A DNA stretch of 64,000 bases from Gammaproteobacteria bacterium (lineage in GTDB: Bacteria; Pseudomonadota; Gammaproteobacteria; JACKNK01). Below the pieces are notes generated by a model that was not told the origin of the DNA, did not search any database, and worked only from the letters and a program-made list of their open reading frames with translations. Location: the NCBI GenBank assembly GCA_024234955.1, contig JACKNK010000006.1, positions 124,001 to 188,000 of the forward strand. The letters run 5' to 3'. The position numbers were made by a program, and so were the translations under genes. Shown here in pieces: positions 1-7,769 of the stretch; the first letter of the stretch is position 1, and each line of letters opens with the position of its first letter.

Positions 1-1278
1 CTGGTTGAGGCTCAACGGGGTCGGCAGGGTCAGCGTGATCGCGCAGTTCGGTTTGCCCTTGTGATGGAAGAACGCGACTTCGATGCCGGTGTCGTCGGTG
101 CTCAGCAACGTGGTCTTGCCGCTGAGGATCAGCGCGTGGTTGTCGGGTACGCCGAGTTCGACCTCACCCTTGTCGTTGATGGGGGTTTCTGCGCCGGCGA
201 CGCCTTCCATGCCGAGCGTACCGGGGCGGCTGGAGACCTGGACGCCGGTGACGGTGATCGCGGCGCCGATGATCTTGCTGACGACGTCGCCGGCGAACGG
301 TGTCAGCAGAGTCCGGTCCAGCGTGATCTGGTCGTTGCGTGTGGCGGCGGTCAATTGCGCCTTGAAGGTTGCCGTGGAGGCTGGCGTCGCGGTCGCTGCG
401 TATGGGTTGTTGGTCACGCTGATCGTGCCGTCCCGGTTGGCGGTGGCCAGCAGGTTGCCTGCGGAGTTGAGCCCGATGCCGTTGATCTGCGCGCTGCCTA
501 CCTGGTCGTGCCAGGTCGTCCCGGTGTCGGCGGACAGGTGGACGGTTTTCGAGTCGTGTCCCGCTGCGGCGATTGTCTTCCCATCGGCGGAGCAGGCGAT
601 CCCGGCCCATTGCAGGGCGGACAGCTGGGGCGTCCATGTCCAGGTCGTACCGGTCTTCACACCGACTTGCAGCGTCTGCCTTTGCCCCGCGACGACGATG
701 ACGGTGCCGTCTTCGTTCGTGATGAGTTCGATCCAGGCGCCCTGTGGCGCGCCGGCCAGCGCCGAGAACGTGGCGCCGCCGTCGGTCGATACCCATATCC
801 GGCCGGATCCGCCGGAGGAATAGAAACTGCCAGCCAGCACCGTATTGCCGTCGCCGCTCACCGCTGCGCAGTCCAGGTAGCTCATCCCGGACACCGAAGG
901 GGCTTTCCAGGTGACGCCGTGATCCGTGGAAACGTATGCCTTATAGCTGCGAACGGCGGTGAGCACCCGCCCGTCGTGGCTGGCGGCGACCGCCTTCCAC
1001 TCGCTGTTGTTCTTCAGGGCTTCGATCTCGGTCCAGGTGGTGCCGGCGTCGCTGGACAGGATGACCTTGCTGTCGGCGGCGGCGATCAGCCGGTTGCCAT
1101 CTTCAGAGCCCGCAATGGTGCGCCAGGTGTTTGTGCCGCTTGTGCCGGCGCTCCAGGTGGCGCCGTTGTCGCCGGAGGTGTGGATGGCGCCATTTTTGGG
1201 TGCGGCGGCGAGTTTCCTGCCGTCCCTGGAGATAGTGATGGCCTGCCAGTCGAGCGCGTTGTCTGAATTGTCATCCAT
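1..1278 (-). CDS. Asp-box (BNR/sialidase-like) repeat protein, 3'-truncated by the window
   Basis: The minus frame is open from the window edge to an ATG at 1278 that has a GAGG-type ribosome site; an in-frame TGA lies about 48 bases upstream, so this start is well placed. The visible 426 residues have no signal peptide. They carry at least five Asp-box motifs of the form S-x-D-x-G-x-T-W/F near residues 35, 75, 117, 164 and 249, as in BNR repeats and Ycf48-like beta-propellers. After about residue 290 the repeats stop and a different, unrecognised beta-rich domain begins, cut by the window end. Asp-boxes are structural and do not prove sialidase activity; a secreted or surface propeller is equally possible. 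The downstream neighbour is not visible. Confidence 0.75.
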   Translation of the reverse strand, partial: MDDNSDNALDWQAITISRDGRKLAAAPKNGAIHTSGDNGATWSAGTSGTNTWRTIAGSEDGNRLIAAADSKVILSSDAGTTWTEIEALKNNSEWKAVAASHDGRVLTAVRSYKAYVSTDHGVTWKAPSVSGMSYLDCAAVSGDGNTVLAGSFYSSGGSGRIWVSTDGGATFSALAGAPQGAWIELITNEDGTVIVVAGQRQTLQVGVKTGTTWTWTPQLSALQWAGIACSADGKTIAAAGHDSKTVHLSADTGTTWHDQVGSAQINGIGLNSAGNLLATANRDGTISVTNNPYAATATPASTATFKAQLTAATRNDQITLDRTLLTPFAGDVVSKIIGAAITVTGVQVSSRPGTLGMEGVAGAETPINDKGEVELGVPDNHALILSGKTTLLSTDDTGIEVAFFHHKGKPNCAITLTLPTPLSLNQ

Positions 1279-1489
1279 CGTACGGTCCTCATTTTCTTGG
1301 AATTGTTTATTTGTGCGTTGAGGTCAACCGTTTCCGTGGGCAACCAGAAGCCTTGTTTCCACGCGGTCAGAGCTGCCTCGATATCCCACGGCAAGAATAT
1401 GGGTAATGTCGGAATTTGCCTATTGGACCGGTAAAAAGTGATTCGGGGTGCGCAGGCGTGCCGTCCTGGATGAGGTACAGGAGAATGCG

Positions 1490-1673
<184 letters not shown>

Positions 1674-1687
<14 letters not shown>

Positions 1688-1868
1688 ATTCGACCAGGCA
1701 TTCGATGACGGTCAGGACGTATCCGACGTCCTCGATGTTTCGAAGGCGCGGCGCCCGCAGCAGGCGCAACGCCGGGTCAATGGCGACTTTCCGACCTGGA
1801 TGATCGAGCGCCTGGACGAAGAGGCATCCCGACTCGGCGTGACCGGTCAATCGATCATCAAGGTGTGA
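1674..1868 (+). pseudogene. BrnA/CopG-type antitoxin, copy 1, C-terminally truncated
   Basis: The ATG at 1674 opens a 64-residue product that matches the antitoxin at 7255-7533 almost residue for residue, including FPTWMIERLDEEASRLGV..QSIIKV, a CopG-type ribbon-helix-helix segment. In this copy a TGG codon has become TGA at 1866-1868, so the last 28 residues are missing, although the DNA continues to match downstream to about 1945. A short product may still be made, but loss of the C-terminus and of a functional toxin suggest decay. It is one arm of a long direct repeat with the 7.2 kb locus. Confidence 0.75.
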
Positions 1869-1925
1869 CAGTCTGAACGGATCGAGGCTCCGGACAACGG
1901 TCGTGGAGAGCGCTCCACCCGAAGC

Positions 1926-1949
1926 GCAACAATGGGAGAACGGAACCCG
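1926..1949 (+). repeat. dispersed GCAACAATG... repeat, degenerate copy
   Basis: This is a diverged copy of the short repeat seen at 6473, 7507, 7671 and (inverted) 10550. It follows the truncated BrnA-like gene at the same relative place as the copy at 7507 follows the intact one. Confidence 0.5.
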
Positions 1950-2036
1950 CAGCCTCTTAAACTTGGACGTTTAACAAAGGCGACGACCGTCAACGGGGGC
2001 TGACACCTTTTTCACACGCACTCATACCGCTCATGG

Positions 2037-3512
2037 TCAGCGGGCGTCGGCGGCAACGAAGCGGCCATCACGCAGAATCGGCACCACGTCGTAGATGTCG
2101 AGTTGCGCGCAGAACCGCACATCGTCCTCCCGCCCCAACGCGCTCAGGTGGCTGCCGGAGCCGGACATCATCAGATCGGATTCCAGGTCGTCGCTCCGCA
2201 GCGGCTGGAAGTCCCCCACCACTTTTGCACCCTGCATCGCGTCCACGATGCGCGACGCGGCCACCAAGTCCTCGCTGGCCAGACTGCCCCGTCTGCCAGC
2301 CATGACCACGCTGATGGTCCGGCCTCGCGCGCGGGCGATTGCCTCCTGGGCGACGGCACGGGCATTCACCAGGGCACCAATCAGGATGCCGGCGGCGCCC
2401 TCCTCGGCGGCCGCGATGCAGCGCGTCCCATTGGTGGTGGTCAGGACCAGTTCCTGTCCGTCGAAACGACGTTGGTGAAACGCCAGCGGGGAATTGTCGA
2501 AATCGAGGCCGGGCAGTTTTTGCCCGAGACGTTCGCCTGCGGTGAGCTCGCCAAGGCACTCTTCCGGCGACGACACAGTGCGCACCGAGGCAATGCCTGC
2601 GGCCAGCGCGGCAACGATCGTCGTACTCGCGCGCAGCGTATCGACACAGATCACCAGGTCGCCGCGTCGCGCCGCCTCACGCGCCCCCTCGATACCGTTC
2701 ACGATACGCACCCGGATGTCGCCAGCCGGACAGCAATCGAAGGTATCGGAACGCAGGCCGGTGCGCAGGGTTTCCAGATTCAGCGCGTCTCGTGGCGCGA
2801 CGTTGCCGATGTTCACGCCGTTGCCGAGATGGCGGATCAGCCAGGCCTGCTGGTCGGGCCTGGGCGCCTCGAACACGATCCGGGACAGGTCGAGTTGCGC
2901 ATGCAGTTGATCGACGAACTCCGGAATGACCTCGCCGGATGCGTCGAATATCCCGCTCGCCCCCGCCTCGCGCGCCTCCATGATGACCTTGGTGGCCCCT
3001 GCCCCGAGTTCCGCCTCGATCTCCGACACCCTGCTCGCGAACGACAGGCTCTGATCCGCGAACGCGGACTTCTTGCCGACCTCGCTGAACACGGTGAGCC
3101 CCCGCCCCCTCGCCTCCCGGATCAGATCGAGTTTCTCGTCGTGCGACATGCGTACGCTGCCGTCGGAAACCTCGACACAATCGAATCCCAGCGCGAGCGC
3201 ATCGCCCAGTACATGGTCGACACGCCCCTGCCGCCAGGCGACCTCCATCAGGGTGCCGCCGGGACAGACCTTGATGTCGTGTTCCCTGAGCAGGCGGATC
3301 TTCGCCTCGAGCAGGTCGCGCGGCGTCACCCGCGCGGTTCCCCAACCGAACTTGACCACGTCGATATAGGCACCGGCGACTTCGACGAGGTCCGTGAGTT
3401 CGCGCAGGCTCATGCTCTTGTCCAGCACCATCGTGGTGCCGGACAGCCGGGGTTTGGCCTCGCGGGCGGGCAGGCCCAGCTCCGCGAACGGGAAGCCGCT
3501 ATCGCCCGGCAT
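2037..3512 (-). CDS. comAB: bifunctional phosphosulfolactate synthase / 2-phosphosulfolactate phosphatase (ComA-ComB fusion)
   Basis: A 491-residue protein made of two enzymes that are usually separate. Residues about 20-260 match ComA, which adds sulfite to phosphoenolpyruvate: KPR.SG.T.V.DK, KFGWGTARV, CPGGTLMEVA, EVSDGS and SEVGKKS. Residues about 270-490 match ComB, which removes the phosphate to give sulfolactate: VDTLRASTTIVAAL, TAGERLGQKLPGLDFDNSP and TTTNGTR. ComA and ComB are the first two steps of archaeal coenzyme M synthesis; in Bacteria they also serve sulfolactate formation. No later CoM genes are visible, so sulfolactate is the likely product. The ATG overlaps the stop of the upstream ion-channel gene (TGATG), which decides this start and implies translational coupling. 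In a sulfur oxidiser sulfite would be readily available. Confidence 0.9.
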   Translation of the reverse strand: MPGDSGFPFAELGLPAREAKPRLSGTTMVLDKSMSLRELTDLVEVAGAYIDVVKFGWGTARVTPRDLLEAKIRLLREHDIKVCPGGTLMEVAWRQGRVDHVLGDALALGFDCVEVSDGSVRMSHDEKLDLIREARGRGLTVFSEVGKKSAFADQSLSFASRVSEIEAELGAGATKVIMEAREAGASGIFDASGEVIPEFVDQLHAQLDLSRIVFEAPRPDQQAWLIRHLGNGVNIGNVAPRDALNLETLRTGLRSDTFDCCPAGDIRVRIVNGIEGAREAARRGDLVICVDTLRASTTIVAALAAGIASVRTVSSPEECLGELTAGERLGQKLPGLDFDNSPLAFHQRRFDGQELVLTTTNGTRCIAAAEEGAAGILIGALVNARAVAQEAIARARGRTISVVMAGRRGSLASEDLVAASRIVDAMQGAKVVGDFQPLRSDDLESDLMMSGSGSHLSALGREDDVRFCAQLDIYDVVPILRDGRFVAADAR

Positions 3513-4555
3513 CAGTGGTAACCGAACCAGAGCACCACACAGAGCACGATGAATCCGCTGGGGACCCACAACTGCGAGCGCCGGTCGATCTTTTCGGCGA
3601 CGTCCGCCGCGCCACGGGCGGCCGCCCGGTGCACCAGCACGTTCTCGATGATGGTCAGCGCCGTGAAGAAATAGGCGGCGTAAACGACCGCATCCAGGAA
3701 GGTGATTTCGGTGATGCGCGGCAGGTAGCCGGAAATCACGCGATGACTCGCCACCACCGCCAGCAAGGCCAGGAATGCCCGCATCATGCGCCCGCTGGAC
3801 TGCTCGCCGGTCATCCAGAACACCGACCACGACAGCGCCACGATCACGAACAGCGGCAGGATCAGTTTCCACAGGTAGAAACCCGGGTCGCGTTCGACGC
3901 TCAGCCGGAAGATGAGTTCATGAAACTCGTCCTCCGCGCGAATTTCCCTCTCGCCGCGCAGCTCGGTCGAGTGGTCCAGGAAGCGCCATTCCGGCGCGAC
4001 CATGTCCGGGTTGAAACCGGTGTGACTCGGCAACACCTTGAAAACCAGTTCATCCCGGGTCCATGACGAGGACTCGATATCCATCTCCAGGGTCTGACGG
4101 TCGAAAGGAAAGCGGATCAGGTCGAAGCGGGTTTTCAGCACCGCGTTGAAGCGTTCCTCATATTCGACGGCGCCGTCGGAGCGGACGATCAACTTGAGGT
4201 GCTCCCGCGTCCGTGCGCGCTCGGCATTCTCAAGTTCGATGGCGGGATGCCAGATCTCATTGAGCAGCGTTTCCGCATTGTGTTCAGTCAGAACACGTGG
4301 CTCGGCACCCTTGCCATCACCCCAGGCGAGTCGTGGGTCCCGCCAGCGCAGGTCCAGGAACACTTCGGCGTCGTAGGATGGAAAAGGGTCAGAGGCATCC
4401 GCGACTCGATTCACGGACAGCACGTAAACACCGATTCCGACCTGGACCGTGTGCTGTGGAGGCTGGAGCTCCGCCGCGTCGGGGAGCGTCGCCGACACCG
4501 TCTGGGCAAATCCCGAACAGAACAGCAGGACCAACAACACGCGCCACAATCTCAT
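3512..4555 (-). CDS. pentameric ligand-gated ion channel (prokaryotic Cys-loop receptor homologue, GLIC/ELIC type)
   Basis: A 347-residue protein with the complete pLGIC plan: signal peptide (1-22, ending VSA); an extracellular beta-sandwich to about residue 225 with the loop signature RFPFDRQTLEM; then four membrane helices: M1 (YLWKLILPLFVIVALSW), M2 (RAFLALLAVVASHRVISG), M3 (VVYAAYFFTALTIIENVL) and M4 (WVPSGFIVLCVVLWFGY). The loop lacks the paired cysteines of animal receptors, as is usual in bacteria, and the M3-M4 linker is short. It would form a homopentamer in the inner membrane that senses a periplasmic ligand. The stop overlaps the comAB start, so the two are co-translated. The ligand is unknown; a sulfonate or another product of the ComAB pathway is only a guess. 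Confidence 0.92.
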   Translation of the reverse strand: MRLWRVLLVLLFCSGFAQTVSATLPDAAELQPPQHTVQVGIGVYVLSVNRVADASDPFPSYDAEVFLDLRWRDPRLAWGDGKGAEPRVLTEHNAETLLNEIWHPAIELENAERARTREHLKLIVRSDGAVEYEERFNAVLKTRFDLIRFPFDRQTLEMDIESSSWTRDELVFKVLPSHTGFNPDMVAPEWRFLDHSTELRGEREIRAEDEFHELIFRLSVERDPGFYLWKLILPLFVIVALSWSVFWMTGEQSSGRMMRAFLALLAVVASHRVISGYLPRITEITFLDAVVYAAYFFTALTIIENVLVHRAAARGAADVAEKIDRRSQLWVPSGFIVLCVVLWFGYH

Positions 4556-4882
4556 CGGACTCCGCTCTCCAGAGGCAAAGAACGAGAAGGCTAGTCCAAA
4601 TAAGGTCCTACGACGATGCCTGGCAGGAGGCGCGTGGCAGGTCTTCCAAAGTGCTGGTCCGGCTCGGCCCGGGCAACGCCCGCCAGCCGCGACCCGCCCA
4701 CCTCGCCAAGTCGGACGACAAGTGTTTCCAGCCGGTTGCCGTGATGCCGATGAAACCTGCGCCGGAGTATCGCCGATTCAAGGAGCGGGGCTGTTCCGTC
4801 CAGCAAAGTGCCTTGCGCTACGCGGGTTGAACTTTCTTGAATCAGTATTAATGATTAATACATCTATCCGGGAGGAAGTCCT
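4556..4882. other. 327-bp spacer between the ion channel and parDE
   Basis: No convincing gene on either strand. A 71-codon minus-strand frame at 4591-4806 has no ribosome site or recognisable motif. The right end holds the parD promoter/operator palindrome (4845-4861) and a GGGAGGAAG ribosome site. Confidence 0.6.
4845..4861 (+). promoter_or_regulatory. palindromic operator upstream of parD
   Basis: A perfect inverted repeat GTATTAAT-G-ATTAATAC about 20 bases before the parD start, in an AT-rich stretch with TTGAAC/TTGAAT -35-like hexamers. Ribbon-helix-helix antitoxins such as ParD bind short palindromes over their own promoter, so this is the likely autoregulatory site. Confidence 0.6.
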
Positions 4883-5128
4883 ATGCCCAGAAACACCTCT
4901 GTCACGCTCGGGGAGCATTTCGACGCCTTTGTAAGCCGCAAGATCGCCGAGGGCCGTTACCAGTCCGTAAGTGAAGCAGTCCGTGCCGGCTTACGGCGGT
5001 TGGAAGAAGATGAAGTGAAGCTGGAGGCACTGAGGGCGAAACTGCGTGCCGGCCAGAACAGTCCATTGATCGAAGACTTCGACCCGCAGCAATTTCTCGC
5101 CGAAATGCGCGAGAAATCAGGCGCGTAA
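4883..5128 (+). CDS. parD: ParD-family type II antitoxin
   Basis: An 81-residue protein. The N-terminus (NTSVTLGEHFDAFVSRKIAEGRYQSVSEAVRAGLRRLEE, quoted in part) is a typical ParD ribbon-helix-helix DNA-binding fold; the C-terminal half is the flexible toxin-neutralising tail. A strong GGGAGGAAG ribosome site precedes the ATG. The stop overlaps the ATG of the ParE gene (TAATG), the standard coupled layout. It should neutralise ParE and, with it, repress the promoter at the palindrome 4845-4861. Confidence 0.9.
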   Translation: MPRNTSVTLGEHFDAFVSRKIAEGRYQSVSEAVRAGLRRLEEDEVKLEALRAKLRAGQNSPLIEDFDPQQFLAEMREKSGA

Positions 5129-5427
5129 TGGCCGGCTACCGGCTACGTGCCCTTGCCCGGAACGACCTTGAAGCCATCTGGGCGTACACGGTCGAAACGT
5201 GGGGAATCCAACAGGCGGAGCGCTACTTTGAATCGCTGTTCGTCGCCTTTGATGAGTTGGCGAACAACCCACAAATGGGTCGAACAAGGGATGAGGTGCT
5301 ACCTGGACTGCGAAGTTTTCCCCAAGGTCGCCACGTGGTGTTCTACGAAGTCGATGGCCCCACCATTACGATCATCGGGATCGTGCATCAAAGCGCTGAT
5401 GTGAACCGTCACCTGAGCATGACGTGA
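5128..5427 (+). CDS. parE: ParE/RelE-superfamily toxin
   Basis: A 99-residue protein with the ParE pattern: YRLRALARNDLEAIWAYT at the start, the middle FDELANNPQMGRTRDEVLPGLRSFP, and a final beta strand VVFYEVDGPTITIIGIVHQSADV. ParE toxins act on DNA gyrase; RelE relatives cleave mRNA, and sequence alone does not fully separate them, but the partner is ParD-like. Translation is coupled to parD by a one-base overlap. Full length, with no sign of decay. Confidence 0.9.
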   Translation: MAGYRLRALARNDLEAIWAYTVETWGIQQAERYFESLFVAFDELANNPQMGRTRDEVLPGLRSFPQGRHVVFYEVDGPTITIIGIVHQSADVNRHLSMT

Positions 5428-5617
5428 GCGGAACAGCTGGGTGGGCCATATGCAAATGCAACGATGCGAGCCCCGACGCCTGCGGCGTGGTGGTTCTTGA
5501 CGTGGACGCGACGGAGGGAGATCACGGCACCGCAGGCGAACGACGGCGACAGTTACCTCAGCGGTTGCGCCAACGCGCCATTGGTACCGGCTCAGCTATG
5601 ATCGACCAAGCCCCTGA

Positions 5618-6022
5618 ATGAACACACCAATGGCCACAGTCACCCCAGCCAAGCTGAGCGCAATCCTGCAAAGCCACGAAGAGATTCGTCTGGCGATGCT
5701 GTTTGGCTCGCACGCGACGGGGACGGCCCGACCAGACAGCGATATCGATGTGGCCGTTTGGGCGGACACCGCACTGGGTACCGATGCACGCATCGCTCTG
5801 ATCGAGGAACTGGCGCTGGAGTTTGGCCGCCCGGTCGACCTGATCGACTTGCGCCGTGCCGGTGAACCGCTGCTCGGCGAAATCCTGAATGGCAAACGCC
5901 TGTTCGGCGATCCGGATATCTATGCGTCGCTGTTGAGCCGCCACCTGCTGGACGTCGCCGATTTCGTTCCCTTGCAACGCCGCATCTTGGCGGCACGGCG
6001 AGACGCATGGTTGCGGTCGTAG
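5618..6022 (+). CDS. mntA: MntA-type nucleotidyltransferase antitoxin (HepT/MntA system)
   Basis: A 134-residue minimal nucleotidyltransferase. The catalytic GSx10DxD motif is intact: G30-S31, then D42 and D44 (FGSHATG...PDSDIDVAVW), with a further acidic residue expected in PVDLIDL. In the characterised type VII HepT/MntA system the antitoxin adds AMP to a tyrosine of HepT. The gene overlaps the HepT gene by 16 bases. The start is either the ATG at 5618 or that at 5630; no strong ribosome site separates them. Confidence 0.88.
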   Translation: MNTPMATVTPAKLSAILQSHEEIRLAMLFGSHATGTARPDSDIDVAVWADTALGTDARIALIEELALEFGRPVDLIDLRRAGEPLLGEILNGKRLFGDPDIYASLLSRHLLDVADFVPLQRRILAARRDAWLRS

Positions 6023-6423
6023 TCGAGCAAAAGCTCGAATCGTTGCGGCGTTGTCTCGCCCGCGTGCAGGACAAATGCCCCGATTCACTGGAAAGGCTGG
6101 CGTCCGACGCCGACGCGCAGGACATCCTGGTGCTCAATCTCACGCGTGCGGTGCCCCTGTGCGTGGACATCGCCACTCACCTGATCGGTCGTCTGGATGG
6201 TCCGCCGCCGCAGACGATGGGCGAATCGTTCGATGAACTCGCCCGTTTGGGTGTGTTGGATGCGGAGATCGCCGAATCGCTGAAAAAGGCGGTCGGGTTC
6301 CGCAACGTGGCGGTTCACAATTACGACGCCATCGATTGGGCCATCGTGATGTCGATTTGCCGGGACAAATTGCCGGACTTTAAGCAGTTTGCGGAGCAGG
6401 TGATCCGTTCGGAGAGCGACTGA
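6007..6423 (+). CDS. hepT: HepT-type HEPN ribonuclease toxin
   Basis: A 138-residue all-alpha HEPN protein. The catalytic motif Rx4HxY is present as R99-NVAV-H104-N-Y106; the arginine and histidine form the RNase site and the tyrosine is the residue AMPylated by MntA in the studied system. It overlaps the mntA 3' end by 16 bases and both look intact, so this should be a working type VII toxin-antitoxin pair. Confidence 0.88.
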   Translation: MVAVVVEQKLESLRRCLARVQDKCPDSLERLASDADAQDILVLNLTRAVPLCVDIATHLIGRLDGPPPQTMGESFDELARLGVLDAEIAESLKKAVGFRNVAVHNYDAIDWAIVMSICRDKLPDFKQFAEQVIRSESD

Positions 6424-6472
6424 ATCGCTGGAGCTTTCGGATGACTTGGCAATCCATGCTGACCAAGCAGAT

Positions 6473-6496
6473 GCAACAATGCGAGAACTGACCCCG
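6473..6496 (+). repeat. dispersed GCAACAATG... repeat
   Basis: Reference copy of a short repeat starting GCAACAATGCGAGAACTGAC and ending in CCCG. It lies between hepT and the BrnT-like gene. Related copies are at 1926, 7507, 7541, 7639, 7671, 7713 and, inverted, 10550. Confidence 0.75.
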
Positions 6497-6544
6497 CTGT
6501 CCCCTTGGGAAGACATAAGGCACACGCTGCGCTAGTCTCCCGAC

Positions 6545-6826
6545 ATGAAGACCTACGCATGGAGCTCGGAGAAGAACGCCTTATTGAAAGCAGAGCGGGG
6601 CGTGTCTTTCGAGGAGGTCGTGCTGAACATTCAACTCGGTAACGAGCTTGATTTGTTCGAGCACCCGAACCAGCAGCGATACCCCGGACAGATGATTTCT
6701 GTCGTGATGATCGAGAGCTACGTGTACCTCGTCCCGATCGTTGAGAACGAGGATGAGATATTCCTGAAAACCATCATTCCCAGTCGGAAGGCAACCAAGC
6801 GCTACCTGGGGGATACCGATGAATGA
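6545..6826 (+). CDS. BrnT-like toxin
   Basis: A 93-residue protein with the BrnT N-terminal pattern (WSSEKNALLKAERGVSFEEVV) and a beta-rich middle with YVYLVPIVENEDEIFLKTIIPSRKATKRY, where the final I.PSRKAT.RY corresponds to the RIIS.RRAT..E tail of BrnT. BrnT toxins are RelE-fold ribonucleases. It overlaps the next gene by 8 bases, and that gene encodes a helical DNA-binding antitoxin. The sequence is more diverged than classical BrnT, so the subfamily is uncertain. Confidence 0.75.
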   Translation: MKTYAWSSEKNALLKAERGVSFEEVVLNIQLGNELDLFEHPNQQRYPGQMISVVMIESYVYLVPIVENEDEIFLKTIIPSRKATKRYLGDTDE

Positions 6827-7100
6827 ATTCGACGCCGAAGAGAAAGAGATTCTGGATGCTTACGACAGCGGCGGTCTGAAGCGTGTCAAAGACGTGGACG
6901 ACCAGATCGCACGTCATCGGATAGTCGCGGAAGCGACGTTCAAGAAGGATGCGCGTATCAATATTCGCCTGTCATCACGCGACCTACGCGCCCTACAGGC
7001 GCGCGCCTTGAAAGAAGGCGTTCCGTATCAAACTCTGGTCTCCAGCGTGTTGCACAAATTCGTCGACGGCCAGCTCGTCGATACGGCGGTGAAGAAATAG
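6819..7100 (+). CDS. CopG-like antitoxin partner of the BrnT-like toxin
   Basis: A 93-residue protein. The N-terminal half is acidic and helical (EFDAEEKEILDAYDSG); the C-terminal half contains INIRLSSRDLRALQARALKEGVPYQTLVSSVLHKF, a ribbon-helix-helix pattern as in CopG/BrnA antitoxins. It overlaps the toxin gene by 8 bases, indicating coupled translation. Expected to neutralise the toxin and repress the operon. Confidence 0.78.
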   Translation: MNEFDAEEKEILDAYDSGGLKRVKDVDDQIARHRIVAEATFKKDARINIRLSSRDLRALQARALKEGVPYQTLVSSVLHKFVDGQLVDTAVKK

Positions 7101-7193
7101 GACTACGCGTTGGGCTTGGCGATGCATGCAACGATGGAAGACGTGGCCCCGATCCCGTTCGCTGGGAAGCATTGGTCGGCGGTTGTTACCTAG

Positions 7194-7268
7194 CGGGGCG
7201 AGCATGTCCGGATCATTTCGGTTCGCCGCGCCAAAGCCAACGAGGTTGCACTCTATGAAAGCCATTGA
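7194..7268 (+). pseudogene. 3' remnant of a BrnT toxin, copy 2
   Basis: After an in-frame TAG at 7191, the frame reads EHVRIISVRRAKANEVALYE and stops at 7268, overlapping the antitoxin start by 14 bases. This is the C-terminal end of a BrnT toxin; nothing upstream completes it. It matches copy 1 at 1583-1687 except that copy 1 has the hexamer expansion. Confidence 0.65.
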
Positions 7269-7533
7269 ATTCGACCAAGCATTCGATGACGGTCAGGACG
7301 TATCCGACGTCCTCGATGTATCGAAGGCGCGGCGCCCGCAGCAGGCGCAACGCCGGGTCAATGTCGACTTTCCGACCTGGATGATCGAGCGCCTGGACGA
7401 GGAGGCGTCCCGACTTGGCGTGACCCGTCAATCGATCATCAAGGTGTGGTTGTCTGAACGGATCGAGGCGCAGGACAAAGGACGTGGAGAACAAGCGACC
7501 CGCAACGCAACAATGCTGGAACTGACCCCGTAG
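7255..7533 (+). CDS. orphan BrnA/CopG-type antitoxin
   Basis: A 92-residue product. An acidic N-terminus (FDQAFDDGQDVSDVLDVSKARRP) is followed by a ribbon-helix-helix segment, VDFPTWMIERLDEEASRLGV and RQSIIKVWLSERIE, as in CopG/BrnA antitoxins. The preceding toxin survives only as a fragment, so this is an orphan. The last dozen residues (ATRNATMLELTP) and the stop are encoded by the dispersed repeat at 7507-7530, which suggests that the natural C-terminus was replaced when the repeat arrived. It may still repress its own or related promoters. Confidence 0.72.
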   Translation: MKAIEFDQAFDDGQDVSDVLDVSKARRPQQAQRRVNVDFPTWMIERLDEEASRLGVTRQSIIKVWLSERIEAQDKGRGEQATRNATMLELTP

Positions 7534-7564
7534 CAGGTTGAGGCAAAACGCAAGACCTGACCCC
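7507..7564 (+). repeat. dispersed repeat cluster, 5' part
   Basis: A GCAACAATGCTGGAACTGAC copy (7507-7530) is followed by a second type beginning AGGCAAAACGCAAGACCTGA (7541-7564). The two types share the ACTGACCCC/CCTGACCCC end. Confidence 0.7.
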
Positions 7565-7638
7565 AGTGCCTCGGAAATTTATGGAACGGCTTCGGAGGAA
7601 AAACCGTTCGCGATAGTTCGCTCACTTCGACAGTGCCT

Positions 7639-7738
7639 GAGGCAAAACACAAGACCTGACCCCGCAGCGTGCAACAATGAGAGACCTGACCCCGTAGTTG
7701 GTCTCGGTGATTGACGCAAAACGCAAGACCTGCCCCCG
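7639..7738 (+). repeat. dispersed repeat cluster, 3' part
   Basis: Three more units: GAGGCAAAACACAAGACCTG (7639-7664), GCAACAATGAGAGACCTGAC (7671-7694) and GACGCAAAACGCAAGACCTG (7713-7738). With the 7507-7564 units they form an array of five on the 3' side of the helicase gene. Confidence 0.7.
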
Positions 7739-7769
7739 AAGTTGTGACCCCGAAGTTGCGCAGTCTTTC

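Noticed and set aside
61..1266. A 401-codon plus-strand frame
   Set aside because: Opposite the Asp-box repeat protein, whose repeated S-x-D-x-G-x-T-W motifs show which strand is coding.
4591..4806. A 71-codon minus-strand frame between the ion channel and parD
   Set aside because: No ribosome site, no family resemblance, and it lies in a spacer with promoter features.
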